From the NCBI RefSeq assembly GCF_038502225.1, contig NC_091369.1:19131731-19195730 (forward strand): a DNA stretch of 64,000 bases, written 5' to 3'. Positions 36,201 through 46,087 of this stretch are shown in pieces. The notes under the pieces were generated by a model that worked only from the letters and a program-made list of their open reading frames with translations, searched no databases and was not told the origin of the DNA. The stretch comes from Cherax quadricarinatus (taxonomy: Eukaryota; Arthropoda; Malacostraca; Decapoda; Parastacidae). The translations under genes were made by a program, and so were the position numbers. Position 1 is the first letter of the stretch. Every line of letters starts with the position of its first letter.

Positions 36201-36608
36201 GGGATAGACGTGTGGTTGAGGGGGGTGTGTGTGGAATATGTGAAGGTGAGGAGTCGGCGTTTCATGTTGTATATTTTTTGTGAGGGGATGGGTAGCGTCA
36301 GGGGTTAGTTGAGTAGGGTACTCCGTAAGATTGGGGGTAAAGGGATTTCTGTTCTGAGAGCTTTAAGTCTTGACGTGGGGAGATTGGATGAGAGTACCAT
36401 TAGGGCTGTGGGGTACATTATGGTAGATTATATATACATAACGTGGGGAATGAGGGGGAAAGGGGTTAGTGAGGTGAAGAGGCGGGTTTTAGCGGTTACG
36501 TTTTATAAAACGTTGTGCCGTAACAGAGAAATTTATGGGAGAAGGTGGGAGCGGGCTTTCTCAGAGGGATATAGAGAACTTACGTTAGAGGTTTTATTAG
36601 ATTTGTAA
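33279..36608 (+). pseudogene. TxA ORF2: endonuclease and reverse transcriptase
   Basis: The first 581 codons (33279-35024) are open: endonuclease motifs MTVNVNGL, VVFLQEHNFK (Glu), AIVGGDWNCVIRR (Asp/Asn) and VAYSDHRAVVAE (Asp/His), then RT blocks HKGKAPGIDGLPAEFY near 34650, YRAISLLCTDYKLFAKILG near 34830, and FGLPGRSMVEGHG. A frameshift at 35012-35024 leads to LDWQGAYDRVERE (box A), GLRQGCPMSQLLFA and the catalytic GYVDDTTVLV near 35330. Stops at 35765-35767 and 35786 and another shift near 36290 break the C-terminus, which has an L1-like Cys/His block (CGICEGEESAFHVVYF). It ends at ELTLEVLLDL. Among the three Tx copies this has the longest open endonuclease-RT frame. Confidence 0.85.
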
Positions 36609-37640
36609 ATCAGGTGGGAGGGGCAGGGTAGGGATGGTAAATGCTACTGTAGGATGGGATGTCAGGGGTAGAAACGGGGTCGCCTTCTTGGGGTTGGACA
36701 GTTGCAAAGAATGTGCACGACTTTAGTGTGGAGAGAGAGTTGAAGTAATGCAACGTGCGAATGTATATGAACCTGTGCGTATGGGATGTGTAACGGGCAC
36801 AAACACAGTTGTGGCTGTCTGCGCCTGCGTGCGCCTTAGATCAGCTGTTGTGATTAAGGATTGGTTGAACTTCATGGTGGCAATGTTCCTGGACTTGCTA
36901 AGCACTAGATGTGTATCTTAACCGGGTTTAAGTGTCAATGTGTAAGACTTGGTCATGTTTCCCTTATGTTAATATTAGTTATTAAATGTACTGTGTCTTT
37001 GGTGCTACTGTTTCACCGATACTTAAATAATTACCACTTAGGTTTATTCATATATGTCAAGTTAGGACGTAAACTACAAGTTGGTGATAACGGTCATATT
37101 ATTTCGGGGTGGGGGGGGGGTAATTAATGAGTAATAAGTTTAAGTCATTACCGGCAATACCAACTTTATTGGTAGTTGTATACATGTGTTCTGAAATGTA
37201 ATATTCATATTGTGTTAGTCTTATTTAAGGTATTGTGACATTTTATTATAATTTAACATCGCTTGTATTGTAGCAATGTTTTTGTATTATGTGGTAATGT
37301 TAGGGTTTAATTGGAAAATAAACATGTACATAGGTAGCCTTTGAGCTCTGTTGAACTCCATTGTTACAATGTTCTATGTGATATTAATCTTTTGCAATGT
37401 ATATATTCGACTTGGTTGAGGTGTCACTGTGTTTAGGTATGTCATGTCTTCTAATATGTCAATAATACGTTATTCGTTATGGTTTTATGATTTGGTGTTC
37501 CTGTATCACCAGTGATAGTAAGACTTATTAAATATATTTCTTGCTTAATGATAGTTCAGGATGTTTCTTTTGGTGTGTGGGGGGGGGGGGAAGTGAAAAA
37601 ATTGTAAGTCACTATCGGTAATAATACTTTTGTATGATAA
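36609..37640 (+). other. TxA proximal 3' UTR
   Basis: About 1 kb after the ORF2 stop. No gene is seen; AT-rich with G-runs at 37113-37122 and 37578-37590. By position it corresponds to the 3' UTRs of TxB and TxC, each about 1.1-1.3 kb. Confidence 0.6.
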
Positions 37641-38684
37641 TGGATGTCGAATGTTGTGTGTGAGAGTGTAATACCTCTGTAATGTATGGTGTGTGTGAGA
37701 GTGTAATACCTCTGTAATGTATGGTGTGTGTGAGAGTGTAATACCACTGTTATGTATGGTGTGTGTGAGTGTAATACCTCTGTAATGTATGGTGTGTGAG
37801 AGAGTGTAATACCTCTGTAATGTATGGTGTGTGTGAGAGTGTAATACCACTGTTATGTATGGTGTGTGTGAGAGTGTAATACCACTGTAATGTATGGTGT
37901 GTGTGAGAGTGTAATACCACTGTTATGTATGGTGTGTGTGAGAGTGTAATACCACTGTTATGTATGGTGTGTGTGAGAGTGTAATACCTCTGTAATGTAT
38001 GGTGTGTGAGTGTAATACCTCTGTAATGTATGGTGTGTGTGAGAGTGTAATACCTCTGTAATGTATGGTGTGTGTGAGAGTGTAATACCACTGTTATGTA
38101 TGGTGTGTGTGAGAGTGTAATACCTCTGTAATGTATGGTGTGTGTGAGTGTAATAACCCCTGTAATGTAAGGTGTATGTGAGAGTAATACCACTGTAATG
38201 TATGGTGTGTGTGAGAGTGTAATACCTCTGTAATGAATGGTGTATGTGAGAGTGTAATACCACTGTAATGTATGGTGTGTGTGAGAGTGTAATACCACCG
38301 TAATGTATGGTGTGTGTGAGAGTGTAATACCACTGTAATGTATGGTGTGTGTGAGAGTGTAATACCAATACCACTGTAATGTATGGTGTGTGTGAGAGTG
38401 TAATAATGTATGGTGTGTGTGAGAGTGTAATACCACTGTAATGTATGGTGTGTGTGAGAGTGTAATACCTCTGTAATGTATGGTGTGTGTGAGAGTGTAA
38501 TACCACTGTAATGTATGGTGTGTGTGAGAGTGTAATACCTCTGTAATGTATGGTGTGTGTGAGAGTGTAATACCTCTGTAATGAATGGTGTGTGTGAGAG
38601 TGTAATACCTCTGTAATGTATGGTGTGTGTGAGAGTGTAATACCTCTGTAATGTATGGTGTGTGTGAGAGTGTAATACCACTGT
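37640..38684 (+). repeat. 35-bp minisatellite in the TxA 3' UTR, left block (about 30 units)
   Basis: The unit is about 35 bp, of the form GTAATACCACTG, TAATGTATGG, TGTGTGTGAGAGT. Variable positions are CCTCTG/CCACTG/CCACCG and TAATGT/TTATGT, with some units 2 or 4 bp shorter. Because 35 is not a multiple of three and the unit has no minus-strand stops, all minus-strand frames stay open for hundreds of codons (Tyr/His/Thr-rich); these are not genes. Confidence 0.95.
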
Positions 38685-38936
38685 GGAAATATAAACACAA
38701 ATGCAGTATAATGTGATCCTTTATTGACAACGTTTCACCCACACAGTGGGCTTTTTCAAGTCACACACGGATCTACCTGGGGTTGGAAGGTACGAGAGTA
38801 TTTATAGTTCAGAATGTTGAGGTCAGGTGGAGAATGCTGCATCTGATGATCTACCGGGTGGGGTTATAGAGTCTTGGGTAGCTAGGCGGGGATATTGGAC
38901 AAGTTGTGAGTAGACCTTCTGCAGTGTTCTATGTTC

Positions 38937-39614
38937 TTATGTGGGATAGCGATGAAGAAGTTTCTTGGCGAGTGGTTCAGCTATGTTATAGAAGCCATTG
39001 TTCTGGTTGAAATTGTTGGTTATAGAGATAAACGATGATTCCAGGATTCGTCTGTATTGAGTGTTGTCTTCTGTGGCTATAAGTCTTGAGTTTCTGTAGT
39101 TAATTAAATGGTTGTGTGAATTGCGATGTTGTACACAGGCATTCCTTGTATCGTCAGTCCTGCTTGCATATTGGTGTTCTGAAATACGTGTTTGGAGGTC
39201 TCTTGATGTTTCGCCCACATAATTTGTTGCAGTCATTACAAGGGATTATGTATACCCCTGCAGAGGATGGAGGCTTGTCCTGTCTACTACTGTTGATGTC
39301 CTTGATGGTCGTGGTTGTGGAGGTAGATACTTGGAATGATGTTTTGGCAAAGATGTTGGAAACATGTTTGGCAATGGAGTTGGTGGGAAGGACTATGTAT
39401 CTCTTCTCGGCAGTGTCTTCTCTGGGTGTGTTGAAGATGTTTAATGCTCGCCGTCTGCAGTCTCTGATGAAGTGACGAGGATAGTGGAGTTTGGAAAATA
39501 CTTGTTCAATTATAGTGCATTCTTCCTCAAGGAACTCGTTGCTGCAGATTCTGAGTGCACGCAGGAAGAAGCCTATAATTACACCACGTTTGGTTTTGGT
39601 GTCGTGGTGAGAGT
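38937..39614 (-). pseudogene. Penelope-like GIY-YIG endonuclease region, left copy
   Basis: The C-terminal half of a Penelope-like polyprotein. It reads GVIIGFFLRALRICSNEFLEEE near 39580, HFIRDCRRRALNIFN, then the connector with CNDCNKL, then the endonuclease: YVGETSRDLQTRISEHQYAS (39220-39160) and down to AKKLLHRYPT. The GIY-YIG first strand is partly degraded (a frameshift near 39225 turns KLYVGET into KLCGRN in one frame). Penelope endonucleases of this kind make the target nick. The RT is upstream but separated by a palindromic insertion. Confidence 0.8.
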
Positions 39615-39622
39615 AGAAGTGG

Positions 39623-39800
39623 ATCGTAATAAAGTTGGTAGAATTACCGACAATATGTAAAGTAAAAGGACACAAGTGCAACTAATGTGACATTTATTGT
39701 GGCAACGTTTCGCTCTCCAGGAGCTTGATAAAGCTCCTAGAGAGCGAAACGTTGCCACAATAAATGTCACATTAGTTGCACTTGTGTCCTTTTACTTTAC
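39623..39800. mobile_element. 178-bp insertion dominated by a 144-bp palindrome, 11-bp TSD
   Basis: Flanked by a perfect duplication AGTAGAAGTGG (39612-39622 and 39801-39811) inside the Penelope-like ORF. Bases 39657-39800 form a near-perfect palindrome (70-bp arms, 4-base loop GATA, one clear mismatch). Each arm holds GCAACGTTTCGCTCT, the reverse of a hammerhead-like AGAGCGAAACGTTGC, next to CACAATAAATG. The left flank of the insert adds TTGGTAGAATTACCGACA, like the TCGGTATTTTATACC end of other Penelope-type ends here. A non-autonomous hammerhead-bearing retroelement inserted as a hairpin. Confidence 0.8.
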
Positions 39801-40398
39801 AGTAGAAGTGGAGAAGATCGTTTTGGTTGGTGGGTTTTCGATAGACTTTAAAACGAAGTTCGTGGTCAGCTTTGCAGAGTAGAACATCAAGGAAAGGAAG
39901 AGTGTTGTCGACTTCAAGTGTGAACTGGATTGAAGGCTCGACCTGGTTGAGCTTGTCTTGGAGAGCTTAAACGTTGAAGCGTTTAGGAGTTATGAGGAGA
40001 ATGTCGTCAACATAACGGAGCCAGGTGACAGACGAAGGAATAATGGTGGAGAAACGTTCGGCTTCTAGATGTTCCATGTATAGGTTCGCCAGGACTGCAC
40101 TGAGTGGCGAACCCATGGGTAGTCCAAAAGTCTGCTGAAAGAGGTGATTTTCGAAAGAGAAACACGTAAAGCCAACACATAGTTCAACAAGGTCGATGAA
40201 ATCGCTGGCTGGAATGGGAAGATCAAGTGAATCGTCAATTTTCCTGCGCAAGAGATCGATGGCTTGTTTAGTAGGTACTTTAGTGAATAGGGAAGTCACG
40301 TCAAGGCTGGAAAGTTTCTTGTTCCTGATGTTGATGTTGCGAATGCGATTGAGAAGATCACCTGAGTGTTTGAGATGTGCTGGACTGATAGTGCCCAA
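39801..40398 (-). pseudogene. Penelope-like reverse transcriptase
   Basis: Read leftwards: LSSLDVTSLFTKVPTKQAID near 40310 (box A, typical SLDV-SLFT of this class), FGLPMGSPLSAVLANLYMEH near 40110 (the GLPMGSPLS block), and TWLRYVDDILLITPKR near 40010 (catalytic Tyr-Val-Asp-Asp). After a stop near 39968 it resumes with FTLEVDNTLPFLDVLLC and VYRKPTNQ to about 39815. The order, RT followed by GIY-YIG endonuclease, is that of Penelope-like elements, which are related to telomerase RT. The 5' part of the RT is missing. The protein is split by the insertion at 39623-39800. Confidence 0.85.
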
Positions 40399-40404
40399 GA
40401 GTTT

Positions 40405-41084
40405 ACTCTCACCACGACACCAAAACCAAACGTGGTGTAATTATAGGCTTCTTCCTGCGTGCACTCAGAATCTGCAGCAACGAGTTCCTTGAGGAAGAAT
40501 GCACTATAATTGAACAAGTATTTTCCAAACTCCACTATCCTCGTCACTTCATCAGAGACTGCAGACGGCGAACATTAAACATCTTCAACACACCCAGAGA
40601 AGACACTGCCGAGAAGAGGTACATAGTCCTTCCCACCAACTCCATTGCCAAACATGTTTCCAACATCTTTGTCAAAACATCATTCCAAGTATCTACCTCC
40701 ACAACCACGACCATCAAGGACATCACCAGTAGTAGACAGGACAAGCCTCCATCCTTTGCAGGGGTATACATAATCCCTTGTAATGACTGCAACAAATTAT
40801 ATGTGGGCGAAACATCAAGAGACCTCCAAACACGTATTTCAGAACACCAATATGCAAGCAGGACTGACGATACAAGGAATGCCTGTGTACAACATCGCAA
40901 TTCACACAACCATTTAATTAACTACAGAAACTCAAGACTTATAGCCACAGAAGACAACACTCAATACAGAAGAATCCTGGAATCATCGTTTATCTCTATA
41001 ACCAACAATTTCAACCAGAACAATGGCTTCTATAACATAGCTGAACAACTCGCCAAGAAACTTCTTCATCGCTATCCCACATAA
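40405..41084 (+). pseudogene. Penelope-like GIY-YIG endonuclease region, right copy
   Basis: The plus-strand mirror of 39614-38937. It reads SHHDTKTKRGVIIGFFLRAL, FIRDCRRRTLNIFN, GVYIIPCNDCNKLYVGETSR (the intact GIY-YIG start, about 40758-40817), RISEHQYASRTDDTRNAC and down to LAKKLLHRYPT at 41084. Unlike the left copy, YII and YVG are joined in one frame here, as the endonuclease needs. The RT half is absent because the copy is 5'-truncated at about 40405. Confidence 0.85.
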
Positions 41085-41370
41085 GAACATAGAACACTGC
41101 AGAAGGTCTACTCACAACTTGTCCAATATCCCCGCCTAGCTACCCAAGACTATAACCCCACCCGGTAGTTCATCAGATGCAGCATTCTCCACCTGACCTC
41201 AACATTCTGAACTATAAATACTCCCGTACCTTCCACCCCAGGTAGATCCGTGTGTGACTTGAAAAAGCCCACTGTGTGGGTGAAACGTTGTCAATAAAGG
41301 ATCACATTATACTGCATTTGTGTTTATATTTCCATTGTGTCGGTATTTTATACCATTTATTTCCATCGTA

Positions 41371-43975
41371 ATACCACTGTAATGTATGGTGTGTGTGAGA
41401 GTGTAATACCACCGTAATGTATGGTGTGTGTGAGAGTGTAATACCACCGTAATGTATGGTGTGTGTGAGAGTGTAATACCACCGTAATGTATGGTGTGTG
41501 TGAGAGTGTAATACCACTGTAATGTATGGTGTGTGTGAGAGTGTAAGACCACTGTAATGTATGATGTGTGTGAGAGTGAAATACCACTGTTATGTATGGT
41601 GTGTGTGAGAGTGTAATACCACTGTAATGTATGGTGTGTGTGTGAGAGTGTAATACCACTGTTATGTATGGTGTGTGTGAGAGTGTAATACCACTGTAAT
41701 GTATGGTGTATGTGAGAGTGTAATACCACTGTAATGTATGGTGTGTGTGAGAGTCTAATACCACTGTTATGTATGGTGTGTGTGAGAGTAATACCACTGT
41801 AATGTATGGTGTGTGTGAGAGTGTAATACCTCTGTAATGTATGGTGTGTGTGGGAGTGTAATACCACTGTAATGTATGGTGTGTGTGAGAGTGTAATACC
41901 TCTGTAATGTATGGTGTGTGTGGGAGTGTAATACCACTGTAATGTATGGTGTGTGTGAGAGTGTAATACCACTGTAATGTATGGTGTGTGTGAGAGTGTA
42001 ATACCACTGTAATGTATGGTGTGTGTGAGAGTGTAATACCTCTAATGTATGGTGTGTGTCAGAGTGTAATACCACTGTAATGTATGGTGTGTGAGAGTGT
42101 AATACCACCGTAATGTATGGTGTGTGTGAGTGTAATACCACCGTAATGTATGGTGTGTGTGAGAGTGTAATACCACTGTTATGTATGGTGTGTGTGAGAG
42201 TGTAATACCACTGTAATATATGGTGTGTGTGAGAGTGTAATACCATCGTAATGTATGGTGTGTGTGAGAGTGTAATACCACTGTTATGTATGGTGTGTGT
42301 GAGAGTGTAATACCACCGTAATGTATGGTGTGTGTGAGAGTGTAATACCTCTGTAATGTATGGTGTGTGTGAGAGTGTAATACCTCTGTAATGTATGGTG
42401 TGTTTGAGAGTGTAATACCACTGTGATGTATGGTGTGTGTGAGAGTGTAATACCTCTGTAATGTATGGTGTGTGTGAGAGTGTAATACCTCTGTAATGTA
42501 TGGTGTGTGTGAGAGTGTAATACCTCTGTAATGTATGGTGTGTGTGAGAGTGTAATACCTCTGTAATGTATGGTGTGTGTGAGAGTGTAATACCACTGTA
42601 ATGTATGGTGTGTGTGAGAGTGTAATACCTCTGTAATGTATGGTGTGTGTGAGAGTGTAATACCACTGTAATGTATGGTGTGTGAGAGTGTAATACCACT
42701 GTAATGTATGGTGTGTGTGAGAGTGTAATACCTCTGTAATGTATGGTGTGTGTGAGAGTGTAATACCACTGTAATGTATGGTGTGTGTGAGAGTGTAATA
42801 CCACTGTTATGTATGGTGTGTGTGAGTGTAATACCACTGTAATGTATGGTGTGTGTGAGAGTGTAATACCTCTGTAATGTATGGTGTGTGTGAGAGTGTA
42901 ATACCACTGTAATGTATGGTGTGTGAGAGTGTAATACCACTGTAATGTATGGTGTGTGTGAGAGTGTAATACCTCTGTAATGTATGGTGTGTGTGAGAGT
43001 GTAATACTACTGTAATGTATGGTGTGTGAGAGTGTAATACCACTGTAATGTATGGTGTGTGTGAGAGTGTAATACCTCTGTAATGTATGGTGTGTGTGAG
43101 AGTGTAATACTACTGTAATGTATGGTGTGTGAGAGTGTAATACCACTGTAATGTATGGTGTGTGAGAGTGTAATACCACTGTAATGTATGGTGTGTGTGA
43201 GAGTGTAATACCTCTGTAATGTATGGTGTGTGTGAGAGTGTAATACTACTGTAATGTATGGTGTGTGTGAGAGTGTAATACTACTGTAATGTATGGTGTG
43301 TGAGAGTGTTATACCACTGTAATGTATGGTGTGTGAGAGTGTAATACCACTGTAATGTATGGTGTGTGTGAGAGTGTAATACCTCTGTAATGTATGGTGT
43401 GTGTGAGAGTGTAATACTACTGTAATGTATGGTGTGTGTGAGAGTGTAATACTACTGTAATGTATGGTGTGTTAGAGTGTAATACCACTGTAATGTATGG
43501 TGTGTGTGAGAGTGTAATACCTCTGTAATGTATGGTGTGTGTGAGAGTGTAATACTACTGTAATGTATGGTGTGTGTGAGAGTGTAATACCACTGTAATG
43601 TATGGTGTGTGTGAGAGTGTAATACCACTGTAATGTATGGTGTGTGTGAGAGTGTAATACCTCTGTAATGTATGGTGTGTGTGAGAGTGTAATACCACTG
43701 TAATGTATGGTGTGTGTGAGAGTGTAATACCACTGTAATGTATGGTGTGTGTGAGAGTGTAATACCACCGTAATGTATGGTGTGTGTGAGAGTGTAATAC
43801 CACTGTAATGTATGGTGTGTGTGAGAGTGTAATACCACTGTAATGTATGGTGTGTGTGAGAGTGTAATACCACTGTTATGTATGGTGTGTGTGAGAGTGT
43901 AATACCTCTGTAATGTATGGTGTGTGAGTGTAATACCTCTGTAATGTATGGTGTGTGTGAGAGTGTAATACCACT
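41371..43975 (+). repeat. 35-bp minisatellite in the TxA 3' UTR, right block (about 75 units)
   Basis: The same unit as the left block, continuing after the Penelope-like pair. A variant with CTACTG is confined to about 42990-43560, where units alternate in a higher-order pattern of roughly 103 bp (CCTCTG unit, CTACTG unit, short CCACTG unit) repeated several times. The minus-strand open frames of up to 470 codons are repeat artefacts. Confidence 0.95.
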
Positions 43976-44103
43976 GGTGTGGTTATTACGTGTTAGGGCC
44001 ATTTTTGATTCTTATGTACTAATCTGTGCCCGTGTACCTTTTTAATATATTTATACCATCTTGTATTGCATTGTTTTAAATAAAATATGTATATAAAAAA
44101 AAA
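43976..44103 (+). terminator. TxA 3' end with polyadenylation signal and poly(A)
   Basis: Unique 3' UTR end after the minisatellite, with AAATAAAATATG then a 10-base A-run directly before the target duplication. The same AAATAAAATAT plus A-run ends TxB and TxC. Confidence 0.75.
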
Positions 44104-44739
44104 ATAGTCGTAGTGCGAGAAATAAGATGGACGAATTGAGATTAGTTGCAATTGCGAGTAAAATTGATATTTTTGCCATAACTGAGACGTAGTTTAATAT
44201 GAAAAATAGGGACATGCCTGCTGAATGTTACATTCAGAGTTTTAAATTGTTCCAAGTAGACAGAAGTATTGGGAAGGGGGGTCGGGTGACACTATGTCCG
44301 TGATCGTTTAAATTGTTGCGTAAAAACGGGCATAAAGTTTGAAACACATACCGAGTCTGTTCGGGTAGAATTTACAGAGGGGCTTGAAAAATTGATTTTA
44401 CGCCTGATATATCGTCCACCAAACTTGGATAGAGACCGAGGAAGACTACTGTGGGAGGAAATTGTTAAGACCACAAGGCACGATAACGTTGTAATTCTAG
44501 GGGACTTTAACTTTAGTAACATTGATTGGAATTTTCTAACTTGGAATTTAGAATCTAACGACGTTTTAGAAGTAGTTCAGGAATTTTTTTGAAGCAGTTT
44601 GTGACAGAACCTACACGGGGTAATAACCTGCTTGACTTAGTTCTGGCAAACAAGGAATCCCTTGTTAATAATTTAGAAATTTCAGAGGAACTTGGTGCTA
44701 GCGACCACAAATCAATTACATTTAGCATTGAATGGAAGT
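44104..44739 (+). pseudogene. CR1-E2 endonuclease, main fragment
   Basis: Continues the endonuclease: IFAITET followed by a stop (catalytic Glu kept), then after frameshifts ILRLIYRPPNLDRDRGRLLW near 44395, NVVILGDFNFSNIDW near 44487-44530 (catalytic Asp/Asn), EPTRGNNLLDLVLANKE near 44610, and LGASDHKSITFSIEWK near 44693-44738 (terminal Asp/His). The line-up with CR1-E1 is direct. An extra T in the run near 44583-44590 and two early stops show decay. It ends exactly where TxB is inserted. Confidence 0.8.
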
Positions 44740-46087
44740 TTTTTTTATATTTTATTTAAAACACAGTATACATTATACATGGAAGCAAACATATGTCACT
44801 AAACCAATCAACATAGGAGGCCTGGTCACAGACCGGGCCGCGGGGGCGTTGACCCCCGAAAATCTCTCCAGGTAAACTCCAGGTAAACATGGAACAACAA
44901 AGTAAAGTACAACATACGTATACACAATCCAAAAAAGAAAAAGGAACACTTCACACAGGTGTACCAACAACATATCCAGATAATCTACTCCAGCACACCT
45001 ATACATCTTATGCCAAGTTTTATATACAAAACAATTCTTAAAGGCAAAAGCCTCATCACATACCATTAAAACCTATACATCTACCCCCCCTACCAAAGGT
45101 ACATTTATTAAGTCGTACATATGTGCTCTGGAAGTAAAAAGGTCCCCTCCCCCCTTAATCAAATACCAACAAAACATTGACATACTATAAGAGCGCAGGA
45201 TACTACTTGCTCTAAGTAACAATTATGAAAACTTTGCCTAGCATACAAGGATAATATACTCTGTATCTCAACACGGGGGCCATCCACCCAAGACTTCTTC
45301 ATACACTATATACACTATACCAGTATTAATACATGACATACACCGCTACTTCAACTTCTATGCATACCTGCTCCAGTAAAGTCTATCTAAAATTGTGTAT
45401 TTACACAAAATCAATATAAATTTTTATATTACCTTACATATACTCTTACATGTGACTTGAAACATTAAAATAGCGAAGAGAAACCGACAGCGTGTCCTTA
45501 TAATATATAACACTACCCTACACATGCAGTGTCACACGACATGTACTATATAATCTTAACCAGGCCGCTGAAACATTATATGTTAGGCCTTATGTGCCAA
45601 AATACAATCTCACATAATATTAAATACTGTACCACGTTGATCATTACAGCTATTTACACTTCTAAGTCTTCCGATATACAGATACTGTGCCCTACAGAAT
45701 GCTTCCTACAAGAAGGGAAACCCCGGACTTTGTATCACAGCATATTCTAATCAGTCATATGGCAGACCTTAGTAACACCACGTAGTATGTGCTTTCTAAA
45801 ACACCTTTGAAGACACTCTCACAATAACGAACAGTCATTCTCACACACACAAATACTTTAAGATTCTACCCTTCCACTCATATACACACAATGATGTAGT
45901 GCTTCAATACACTACGTACATGTACTATCCAAAACCTTCACAACATAAAGAGAATACATGTGTAATACCACCACACACACCACACTCGCTACACAGGAAA
46001 AGCATAAATGTATCAGTAAAAATCCAATCACACACTTTAAAAGCCATCCACACATCCCCACTCAAGAACCTAGCCCGTCGTTACCCC
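44740..46087 (-). other. TxB 3' UTR
   Basis: No gene is seen. AT-rich, ending in the AATAAA signal and poly(A) at 44740-44760. It contains a CR1-Z tail fragment at 44815-44889. Confidence 0.65.
44815..44889 (+). repeat. Short CR1-Z 3'-end fragment inside the TxB 3' UTR
   Basis: AGGCCTGGTCACAGACCGGG, the hairpin CGGGGGCGTTGACCCCCG and CTCCAGGTAAACTCCAGGTA match 6860-6930 of CR1-Z1. TxA and TxC show no such segment in their 3' UTRs. About 75 bp only. Confidence 0.75.

Larger units (their letters stand above)
38685..41333. mobile_element. Head-to-head pair of Penelope-like elements inside the minisatellite
   Basis: Two 5'-truncated Penelope-like copies point outwards. The left copy (minus, 40398 to 38685) has RT plus GIY-YIG endonuclease; the right copy (plus, about 40405 to 41333) has only the endonuclease half. 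Their shared parts, 38685-39614 and 40405-41333, form inverted arms of about 930 bp that are nearly identical by eye. Each outer end carries a hammerhead-type motif: CTTGAAAAAGCCCAC, TGTG, GGGTGAAACG, then AATAAAGG (41258-41300 and its mirror at 38731-38760). Head-to-head and tandem copies are known for this class. Confidence 0.85.
31938..44103 (+). mobile_element. TxA: Tx1/L1-like LINE with expanded 3' UTR, 12-bp TSD
   Basis: Flanked by a perfect 12-bp duplication ATAGTCGTAGTG (31926-31937 and 44104-44115). It starts ATTCGCTGCCTGACCATGG, shared with TxC, and ends AAATAAAATATGTATAT plus poly(A), shared in style with TxB and TxC. Contents: ORF1 with an RRM-like domain and CCHC knuckle, ORF2 with endonuclease and RT, then a very long 3' UTR holding a 35-bp minisatellite and a Penelope-like pair. 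The 12.2-kb length is double that of TxB and TxC because of those additions. Clade assignment to Tx1/L1 rests on the N-terminal endonuclease motifs, the CCHC ORF1 and the L1-like RT. Confidence 0.8.

Noticed and set aside
41307..43179. Long minus-strand open frames of up to 470 codons rich in Tyr, His, Thr (also 37750-38742)
   Set aside because: Produced by the 35-bp minisatellite, whose unit has no minus-strand stops in any frame. All three frames are open with the same shifted peptides, so this is not a protein.
37640..43975. CRISPR-like array
   Set aside because: The repeats are contiguous with no unique spacers and lie inside a eukaryotic retrotransposon.
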